This document shows positions 17,450 to 24,099 of a stretch of 64,000 nt of DNA, in pieces. The stretch comes from Sphingomonas sp. RIT328. Lineage in GTDB: Bacteria > Pseudomonadota > Alphaproteobacteria > Sphingomonadales > Sphingomonadaceae. The position numbers and the translations under genes were made by a program. Positions within the stretch are counted from its first letter, which is position 1. Each line of letters opens with the position of its first letter. The stretch covers positions 1 through 64,000 of the forward strand of contig NZ_JFYV01000004.1 of the NCBI RefSeq assembly GCF_000632225.1. Direction: 5' to 3'. A model generated the notes under the pieces. It had not been told where the DNA came from, did no database searches, and saw nothing but the letters and a program-made list of their open reading frames with translations.

Positions 17450-19587
17450 TATCGGCAACTATATAGTGAGGAGCCCGCACCTACGGCTGTTCCGGCGCCG
17501 TTGGAAGCAAGCTGAACCTCTCGCGCTTGGCTTGCCGAAAGATTACCGAACATTCTCGTTGATGCGAGCGCGCTTCCTGCCAGCTTGCCTACCGCAACGC
17601 CCCCGGCGATCCCCCCCACATCGAGTAGGCCCCCGACCACATCGCGATTAGCGAAATGGGCTACTGCACCAACACCTGACGCGACAAGCGACACTGCGCC
17701 AGAAACCGCAGCTACAGATTCAAATCCTACGAAACCAGCACCAGTTGGAGCGGTTGCCAGTCCTGCGATGCCCGCCCCAACAGCCAGTTCGCCCGAATAT
17801 AGGCTGACCTTGTCGGCTACATTGGCAATCCTAGAAGCCAGACCATTTCCGCAGGTCGGCGGCTTCGCATTTTGCGGTGCAGTATCTCGCGGCACGGGCC
17901 AGAGACCAATTTGCTGAAGCCAACTCTTCGACGCATTATCTACGGGGCGAGGCTGGAAGTATCCCCCAGTGCCATTTGGTTCTGAGCTAGGATACGCGGA
18001 CGATGACCCGGATCCGCTGCTGGGTCCGAGGTGATATACTATTGGGGGCAGATCATACATCTGTAGCCCAGACGGGTCGGTTCGATTGATTGGATCCCCG
18101 CTTACATAGTTGTACCAATTGATCCCATCGCCATATCCGATGGGGTCGGTCTGCATGAAGCGGCCGAGCGTCGGCGAGTACATGCGCGCCTTATAGTCGT
18201 ACATGCCAAGCTCGGGCAGCCAGGCCTGACCGGTGTACTGGAAGCGACCCTGATTGTTGGCGCCGGGGATGCCGTATTCATCGTAGCTGTTGATTGCGAT
18301 CGCGTTGCCGGCATCATTGCTAACCGCCACCACGCTACCACGCTCATCGGCATGGAGGTAGCGCCGGTCACCCGTGCCAGCCCCCTCATACCAGACCAGC
18401 ACTTCGTCGGGATTGGGGCCGTAGACATAGCGGCGCAAAACAGCGCTGCTCGACTCCTGAGCGAGCTGCCCGTCGACCCAGTCGAAGTTGCCCGCCGGCG
18501 TCTGGCCGAGCTCACCGGCCGGGTTGCGGTAGATCAGCTGGCCAGCCGCGTTCATGAACAGCTGGTTGCGGCTGTTGTATTGGTAGGTGGTACCGCCCGA
18601 GTTGGTGAGGTTGCCGCGCGCATCATAGCCGAACGTCGTGCCGCCGGCGCTGGTGTACTGGTTGAGCCCGTTCACCGCATAACTACGATCGACGTTGGCC
18701 GCGCCTGTCCAGGCGTAGCTGTCGTTGCTGCTGCTGCGCGTGAGGATCTGGCCTGCCGCATTGTATGTGAAGCCGTAGGTCTGGTCCCAGGCGCTGCCTG
18801 CCAGATCCTGGGTAAGGCTGGTCAGGCGCGAGGCGCCGTCATAGCCATAGCTGGTCACCGTGCCATTGCCGCGGGTCAGCGTCGTGCGGCGGCCAAGATC
18901 GTCATAGCCGAAGGTCGCCAGCGCCAGACCGCCATTCTCACGGATCACCTTCATCTGTCCGGCGGCATTGTACTCGTAGGTGACGTAGAAGCCGTCCGCC
19001 CAGGTCTGGCGAATCTTGCGACCTGCCGCATCATATTGCAGCGTCGTGCTCGCGACGTTGCTGCTCTGCGTCGTCGCCCGGCCAAGCGCATCGTAAACGA
19101 AGCCCTTGGTCCAGCCGTTGCCATCGCCCGCACTGGTCAGGCGACCAAGCAGATCATAGCCATAACTGACATCGACTTCGGCAACGTTGGTCTTGGGATT
19201 GTGGGCGAAGACCCGGCGGTTAAGCGCGTCATAGTCATAGGTCAGCGTCTGGCCGTCACGCAGACGGCGGCCGATGACATTGCCATTTGCGTCGTACGTC
19301 ACCTGATCGTTGCTACCGCCTGGATAGGTTACCGTCGTTGGCCGGTCCAGACCGTCATAGCTATAGGTCGTCACGTTATTGTTAGCGTCGGTGACTGATG
19401 AGAGCTGACCACTTGCCGTGTATACTGAGCTTTCCGTTGCAGCAACATCCGTTCCGTAGCCGCGGGTTACTGCTACAGTCCGCCTCGCTACATCGTAGCT
19501 CTGCCGCACGATGCGATCCGCGCCGTTCCCACCCGGCGTACCAAGAGTACAGCCGTCTGGCGGTGACTGGAATGCGCCAGCGTTCAT
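17449..19587 (-). CDS. large YD/RHS-repeat protein 2, C-terminal half with tip (frameshifted from N-terminal half)
   Basis: 712 codons beginning MNAGAFQSPPDGCTLGTPGG, which is internal sequence in related YD proteins. YD repeats follow, then the RHS core end (GRFMQTDPIGYGDGINWYNY, DPSG) and a unique tip of about 200 residues rich in Ala/Gly/Val with hydrophobic stretches (YSGELAVGAGIAGLATAPTG, VVGGLLDVGGIAGGVAVGKL). The core is nearly identical to YD protein 3 in opposite orientation. It overlaps the N-terminal half by ATGA. One missing base near 19,588 explains the split. A coupled membrane protein follows. Confidence 0.8.
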   Translation of the reverse strand: MNAGAFQSPPDGCTLGTPGGNGADRIVRQSYDVARRTVAVTRGYGTDVAATESSVYTASGQLSSVTDANNNVTTYSYDGLDRPTTVTYPGGSNDQVTYDANGNVIGRRLRDGQTLTYDYDALNRRVFAHNPKTNVAEVDVSYGYDLLGRLTSAGDGNGWTKGFVYDALGRATTQSSNVASTTLQYDAAGRKIRQTWADGFYVTYEYNAAGQMKVIRENGGLALATFGYDDLGRRTTLTRGNGTVTSYGYDGASRLTSLTQDLAGSAWDQTYGFTYNAAGQILTRSSSNDSYAWTGAANVDRSYAVNGLNQYTSAGGTTFGYDARGNLTNSGGTTYQYNSRNQLFMNAAGQLIYRNPAGELGQTPAGNFDWVDGQLAQESSSAVLRRYVYGPNPDEVLVWYEGAGTGDRRYLHADERGSVVAVSNDAGNAIAINSYDEYGIPGANNQGRFQYTGQAWLPELGMYDYKARMYSPTLGRFMQTDPIGYGDGINWYNYVSGDPINRTDPSGLQMYDLPPIVYHLGPSSGSGSSSAYPSSEPNGTGGYFQPRPVDNASKSWLQQIGLWPVPRDTAPQNAKPPTCGNGLASRIANVADKVSLYSGELAVGAGIAGLATAPTGAGFVGFESVAAVSGAVSLVASGVGAVAHFANRDVVGGLLDVGGIAGGVAVGKLAGSALASTRMFGNLSASQAREVQLASNGAGTAVGAGSSLYSCR
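18070..19400 (-). repeat. inverted-repeat arm A (YD core of protein 2)
   Basis: The YD core here and the one at 37,590-38,930 on the plus strand are closely similar at the DNA level by eye. For example, both encode QSSNVASTTLQYDAAGRKIR and LAGSAWDQTYGFTYNAAGQI with nearly the same codons. The arms are inverted and enclose the T4SS block. Ends are approximate. Confidence 0.7.
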
Positions 19588-21602
19588 GCGCTCGCCGTGC
19601 AGATCGTGCGCCCCATCGCATCGTAAGCGTACTGGGCGACGGCAATGGTTGTACCGCCTGTCGAAAGCGAAGCCAGAAGTTTGCGATCTGCGGCGTCATA
19701 CCCAAAACTGAGAGTCTGAACAGCAGTGAAGCTGGATCCGTCCGCATTGGCCGTCCCGATAACCACCCCGGTCACTCTACCTTTTGAGTCATAGCTGTAG
19801 CTTGTCGCACGACTCCTAAGCGGTCCTGTCCCATCCGGATCCGCCTCGATAACCATCGTAGTTTGACGGGCGGCATTGTAGATCGACCTAACGGTGTCTG
19901 CGTTGCCCAGGATTGGGCCGTCCACCGAAACTACATCACCAGCACCGTTATAGGCAAAAGATGTCGCCGCGGCGACACTTCCGTCCCCGGCAGAGACCGT
20001 CGTGCTGGTGGGTAGCAGGTTATTCGCAATACCTGGTTGACCGTAAGCAATAACAGTTCGAGATTCATCTGCGGAATTCACGCAGCTACTGGAGCTTCTG
20101 CACTCGGATACTGACGTCAGGAGATAGGTCGGTGCTCCGGAAGCGACGAGCGTTCCTGAGCTATTTTTGTAATAGGCCTGGAGCTGCGAATAAGCGTAGC
20201 GCCTTTGTGGACGAACTCCGCTTTGATTTGCCGGCAATGTGACACTCGTCACCCCGCCATGGGTTGGATCATACACATAGTCGGTTTGCGCGTTTTTCGC
20301 ATCGCGCGTCCAATTTGGCTGGTTACACGTGATAGTATTGCCGCAAGATGGATCATATCCAGCAGAGGTCACTATATCTGCCGGGGTCCCAGAAGTCGCC
20401 GAGACCAACCTGCTTTCGATAACATTGCCACGGCTGTCATATAAAAAACGCTGTTGGACCTGGGTTGGCGAGGTTGCGGTAGAAAGCCGGCCGCTGCTGT
20501 CATATGTATAGGAGGTCACGGCACCACTTTCGTCGGTAACCTGAGTCGGAAGGCCGACGGTGACGTTCGATGTCACGATCCGCGAAGTCCCGTCAGGATT
20601 ACCGATCGTAACAGTGGTTGACGGATAAGTGCCAGAGTATGAGTATTGCCACGTTTGACCAGCAGCCGTAACCGACACCACATTGCCGTAGCCGCTGCTT
20701 GGGTAGGTTACAGATAGATCATCGGTTGTAGAGCCCGGACGGCGAATTGAAGTCGTCGTAAAGGTCGTCGCTCTGCCAATGTTGTCAGTAATGGTCCAGC
20801 TGCCGGCTGCCGCGCCCGCTGCGACGGTAATCGCCGGCCAGTTCTGCGAAAAGGAGCACGAGTATGCAGTGATTCCACAGGCGTCTGTTGCCATGTTGAA
20901 CGCGGTAATAGTGGTCAGTGTGTTCCAGCTGCTGTCGCCTGCTATGGTGCTTGCATAATCAAAATGCAATTGATAGCCTGACGAGCTGGCAACCGAAATC
21001 AGTCGCACTTTCCATGGTACGTTGCTTCCACCGCCACACTGCTGTTGATACTGGCTGGAGCAGCCAACCTGTCGCAAGTATGACATGGTCAAGGTTCGCC
21101 CTGATGCGTATTTGACGCTTGTTACTCGCGCAATCCTGTTGCTGTCGACGGACGTCAGCGTTCCGTCATAGCTATATTGTGTGCCATCGCTAAGCGTTAA
21201 GACGTATCCGGTGCCCGACTGCGTCAGAGTCGCACCATCTCCCAATTTCGAGACCCATACCCCATTTACCTTTGTGAAGACGGTGCTTGCCGGACCATTT
21301 GGTCCAAGCACACCGACATTCACCGAGGTGGTATCGCCATAGATACCGAGCTCGTACTCTGAGGTTCCTGGCCTACCGTTTCGGTGGTCAAGATACAGCG
21401 GCAGCTCTTCGTTGCCGCTGCCTATCGAAAGCATCTTTACTCGACCGGAGTAGGTGCCGCGGGCAAGGTCAACGCCATTTCGATCTTTCTGGTATCGGGC
21501 TGGCGGCGCAACGTCCGCGCCTGCGTAGCCGATATGCCCCAGACAGCAGGCGATTGCCAAAACTGAAGACGAAACAGCATGCCTCTGCAATGCAAGCCCC
21601 AT
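19584..21602 (-). CDS. large YD/RHS-repeat protein 2, N-terminal half
   Basis: 672 codons with a signal peptide (MGLALQRHAVSSSVLAIACC, ending near GYAGA) and the shared post-signal motif (PPARYQKDRNGVDLARG). A beta-rich domain follows, then the first YD repeats (YTYDSSGRLSTATSPTQ, FLYDSRGNVIESRL). It ends ...YDAMGRTICTASA and stops, where relatives continue CTA.RMNA..F. The missing part is in the next frame, joined by an ATGA overlap at 19,584-19,587. The N-terminal domain has extra cysteines (VGCSSQYQQQCGG). A mini-YD gene lies 288 bases upstream on the same strand. Confidence 0.8.
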   Translation of the reverse strand: MGLALQRHAVSSSVLAIACCLGHIGYAGADVAPPARYQKDRNGVDLARGTYSGRVKMLSIGSGNEELPLYLDHRNGRPGTSEYELGIYGDTTSVNVGVLGPNGPASTVFTKVNGVWVSKLGDGATLTQSGTGYVLTLSDGTQYSYDGTLTSVDSNRIARVTSVKYASGRTLTMSYLRQVGCSSQYQQQCGGGSNVPWKVRLISVASSSGYQLHFDYASTIAGDSSWNTLTTITAFNMATDACGITAYSCSFSQNWPAITVAAGAAAGSWTITDNIGRATTFTTTSIRRPGSTTDDLSVTYPSSGYGNVVSVTAAGQTWQYSYSGTYPSTTVTIGNPDGTSRIVTSNVTVGLPTQVTDESGAVTSYTYDSSGRLSTATSPTQVQQRFLYDSRGNVIESRLVSATSGTPADIVTSAGYDPSCGNTITCNQPNWTRDAKNAQTDYVYDPTHGGVTSVTLPANQSGVRPQRRYAYSQLQAYYKNSSGTLVASGAPTYLLTSVSECRSSSSCVNSADESRTVIAYGQPGIANNLLPTSTTVSAGDGSVAAATSFAYNGAGDVVSVDGPILGNADTVRSIYNAARQTTMVIEADPDGTGPLRSRATSYSYDSKGRVTGVVIGTANADGSSFTAVQTLSFGYDAADRKLLASLSTGGTTIAVAQYAYDAMGRTICTASA

Positions 21603-21889
21603 ATTACTCCCCTATTATCGTTGGTATACTGATTTTATGACAAAAAGCAGCGCAATATTTTATCAGGTAACCTGATTCTTTTAGGTGTTACACCTACTTC
21701 AAATGGCTTATAGATGAGTAGATCGAGCGGATGCCGTCGTCCCAGGCAATATTAAGACACACAAAGGTATGGTACGCGGCATAGTAAATACTATAACTGT
21801 AGTTCGATGCGTGCGGGTCACTTCTCCCCCCGCCGCGTTATTTAACTATCGTACCGCTACTAGCCCTGCTTAGTAAAATGCGGGCAGAT

Positions 21890-22093
21890 TTAGCGACCAG
21901 CGCCGGTGATTCGAACCACAACCCGATTGTCAACTTTATCGTGGCTGTACGTCGTGTTAGTGCCGTTGTTGACCGTACCGGTATGCACAACACTGCCGAC
22001 ACGCCCTTTGGCGTCGTACGTGTACGTAATTGTCTCTGCAGCACTCGTCGCATGAGGCAACGTCATTAGACACATGAAAAAGATGACCTTCAT
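21890..22093 (-). CDS. mini-YD protein, 67 aa
   Basis: Signal peptide (MKVIFFMCLMTLPHATSAAE) and one YD module (TITYTYDAKGRVGSVVHTGT, then TYSHDKVDNRVVVRITGAG), with nothing else. The ATG at 22,093 follows a GGGGGAGG ribosome site. An earlier ATG at 22,141 lacks one. It is upstream of and co-oriented with YD protein 2. It is almost the same protein as the mini-YD at 35,228, which stands in the same relation to YD protein 3 (mini upstream, same strand). Confidence 0.65.
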   Translation of the reverse strand: MKVIFFMCLMTLPHATSAAETITYTYDAKGRVGSVVHTGTVNNGTNTTYSHDKVDNRVVVRITGAGR

Positions 22094-22303
22094 GATCACG
22101 CCTCCCCCAGGTTTTTGCTCTTGCCGGCAGCGTAGACCCAAATTATTTCTGCGAGCAACAATATTTTTGAGGCGGGACGAAATGGTTGCGTTACCGTCAA
22201 ATTTAGAAAGCCTTTGATCTGGCTTGGCCTCCGTAGGACGGTAAAATCCGCCCTCTGAGCTAGGGGCAGCATCGGGTACAATATAAAAAAGGGGGTGAGA
22301 TTG

Positions 22304-22987
22304 ATGCAGATGAGATGCACGGCGAAAGCGGCAGCATTCGGCATATTCGTCAGTTTATCGCTGACTGTATCAGCGACAGCCTCCGAAACCGTTCGCAATA
22401 CATACGACGCTAAGGGCCGCCTGACCAACGTAGATGGCAGCAACAGCGGCAGCGGATCGAGAGTATATTCTTTCGATAAGGCTGACAATCGAACTCGGAT
22501 GCAGAACACCGGGGCCGGCGCGACGGTGCTGAATGGTGATGCCGAAAATCCTGCGGTATCAAACTACGCTTACAACCCTTCGGCGCCGGACCTGGTATTT
22601 TATGGTGGAGCCGGCATTGCTCAGAATGGTGGAGCGTGGGGCTTTCCAGCCCCATGGTCTGGCAATCAGGTGTTCTTCATCCAGGCTAGTGGCAACACGG
22701 CGGGCTATGTTGAGATGAAGGCGGTTCGCCTTACCGTCGGTCAACGCTACCAATTTGCCTTTGCAAGCGCACAACGGCCCGGCTTCCCAGCGAATAACAT
22801 GAAAATCTACATCGACGGTAACCTGGTATGGGATGCGCCCCCTGATACGGCAGATCGCTTCACGCCCCATCCGACGCAGTCGTTCATCGCCAGCAAAGAT
22901 ACGGCGACAATTCGTTTTGCGGCTACGCCAACGTCTTACGATTCCTCTTCAGCCGTTGATGCCGTAAGCGTGCAGCCGCTTAATTAG
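22304..22987 (+). CDS. mini-YD protein fused to a jelly-roll (carbohydrate-binding-like) domain, 227 aa
   Basis: Signal peptide (AAAFGIFVSLSLTVSATASE), one YD module (RNTYDAKGRLTNVDGSNS, YSFDKADNRTRMQNTG), then about 150 residues with a galactose-binding-like jelly-roll pattern. That domain shows the opening NGDAENP, then AGIAQNGGAWGF, GNQVFFIQASGN, LTVGQRYQFAFASAQRPG, and the closing AVDAVSVQ. Such domains bind sugars in many secreted proteins. The start is ATG 22,304 behind GGGGGTGAG; ATG 22,310 is also possible. It ends 38 bases before the first virB2-like gene on the same strand, so it is probably the first gene of the T4SS operon. Confidence 0.65.
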   Translation: MQMRCTAKAAAFGIFVSLSLTVSATASETVRNTYDAKGRLTNVDGSNSGSGSRVYSFDKADNRTRMQNTGAGATVLNGDAENPAVSNYAYNPSAPDLVFYGGAGIAQNGGAWGFPAPWSGNQVFFIQASGNTAGYVEMKAVRLTVGQRYQFAFASAQRPGFPANNMKIYIDGNLVWDAPPDTADRFTPHPTQSFIASKDTATIRFAATPTSYDSSSAVDAVSVQPLN

Positions 22988-23025
22988 ATGCATTCCTATG
23001 CATCAGCATTGAACAGGAAGACGCG

Positions 23026-23406
23026 ATGCTGAGCAGCAACCCAGCCGAGCTATCGATGAGTGCTGCGGTGAACTGGCTGGCCACGCTCATGCTGGGCAGC
23101 ATCGGAACCGCTATAGCCATCCTGGCAGTTGCAGGGCTTGGCATCGCCATGCTGTCAGGCCGCCTTCCTGTACGCAGAGGCGGTCAGATGGTCATAGGCT
23201 GCTTTATCCTGTTTTCGTCCCACGCCATCGCATCGGGCCTATGGAATGTAGGCCACGCTCAGATCGACGAACCGATCCAGCCAGCAAATATCGAGGCCCC
23301 GGCGTATGTTGCGCAAACCCCACCACCAACGCCCTATGATCCCTACGCAGGGGCATCGGTACCGGTCCGCCCACCTGACAGTGCACGCGGCCTGCTGCCG
23401 CATTGA
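23026..23406 (+). CDS. virB2: VirB2/TrbC-like pilin, first copy with proline-rich tail (126 aa)
   Basis: Two hydrophobic helices separated by a basic loop (LGSIGTAIAILAVAGLGIAM, LPVRRGGQ, MVIGCFILFSSHAIASGL) give the VirB2 layout. The hydrophobic pattern parallels the next gene (IGCFILFSSHAIASG versus LGCFILFGAASIVGG). It lacks a normal cleavable signal peptide and has an extra proline-rich tail of about 45 residues (AYVAQTPPPTPYDPYAG). It may be a divergent pilin or an assembly variant. It sits between the jelly-roll mini-YD gene and the canonical virB2. Confidence 0.65.
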   Translation: MLSSNPAELSMSAAVNWLATLMLGSIGTAIAILAVAGLGIAMLSGRLPVRRGGQMVIGCFILFSSHAIASGLWNVGHAQIDEPIQPANIEAPAYVAQTPPPTPYDPYAGASVPVRPPDSARGLLPH

Positions 23407-23501
23407 ACAATGCGACGAAATTACACTGAGTATTCGAAACGAGATTGACGCGCCTCTCGTCTCTTGAGGATATGCGGTACAGCACGTGCAAGGGGAGGCA
23501 C

Positions 23502-23813
23502 ATGAAGACCTATTCAAGGCTTGCCGCTCTGGTGGCCCTTACATCGCCGGCAATGGCGGCAGCGCAGGACAGCTTTTCTGATCCCGCCGGCTCCGGTCCA
23601 ATCGTTGGCGCCGTTCACTGGCTGCAGGGCACGTTGCTCGGCACCGTCGCAACCGTCATTGCAGTGATCGCGGTGGCCTCCGTCGGCCTGCTCATGCTGA
23701 CCGGGCGGATGAACTGGCGCTATGGCGCGACCGTCATTCTTGGCTGCTTCATCCTGTTCGGGGCGGCGAGCATCGTCGGCGGCATTCAGTCGGCGTCGAG
23801 CGTTGGCTACTGA
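23502..23813 (+). CDS. virB2: VirB2 major pilin of type IV secretion system (103 aa)
   Basis: Signal peptide (MKTYSRLAALVALTSPAMAA), then two membrane helices joined by a short basic loop (LGTVATVIAVIAVASVGLLM, TGRMNWRYGAT, VILGCFILFGAASIVGG). This is canonical VirB2/TrbC. The start is ATG 23,502 behind AGGGGAGG. An upstream frame extension to 23,445 has no ribosome site. Its stop is overlapped by virB3. Confidence 0.85.
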   Translation: MKTYSRLAALVALTSPAMAAAQDSFSDPAGSGPIVGAVHWLQGTLLGTVATVIAVIAVASVGLLMLTGRMNWRYGATVILGCFILFGAASIVGGIQSASSVGY

Positions 23814-24099
23814 TTCAGAAAGCCTTGATCGCGACGTTCTGTTTGTCGGTCTTACCCGCCCGCAGATGCTGCTGGGTGTGACCTATGGTTTTGCGATCGG
23901 CAATGCGATCCTGACGACCGAGCTGTTCCTCGTATTCAAGTCCGTTTGGGTGCTGTTGGCGGCGCTGGTCGTCCACGCCGTCGGCGTCATTGCCTGCCTG
24001 CGGGATCCCCGCATCTTCGATCTGTGGCTGGTCAAGGTGCGGCGCTGTCCGCGCGTTCCCAACCACCGTCTATGGCGCTGCAACGCCTACCGCCCGTGA
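23803..24099 (+). CDS. virB3: VirB3 inner-membrane component of T4SS
   Basis: 98 residues: a charged N-terminus (DSESLDRDVLFVGLTRPQML with the VirB3-typical GLTRP), two membrane helices (LLGVTYGFAIGNAIL, SVWVLLAALVVHAVGVIACL) and a DPRIFDLW motif. The frame has no ATG at the expected place. TTG 23,803, overlapping the virB2 stop by 11 bases, is the best start. The end overlaps virB4 by 28 bases. VirB3 acts with VirB4 at the inner membrane in pilus assembly. Confidence 0.8.
   Translation: MATDSESLDRDVLFVGLTRPQMLLGVTYGFAIGNAILTTELFLVFKSVWVLLAALVVHAVGVIACLRDPRIFDLWLVKVRRCPRVPNHRLWRCNAYRP

Noticed and set aside
18352..19398. A 348-codon plus-strand frame inside YD protein 2
   Set aside because: Antisense shadow of the same YD core, with the same composition as the shadow in protein 3.
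22988..23003. ATGCAT TCCT ATGCAT as a terminator between the jelly-roll gene and virB2
   Set aside because: The stem is short and AT-rich without a T-run; it is unlikely to stop transcription, so the two genes are kept as one operon.
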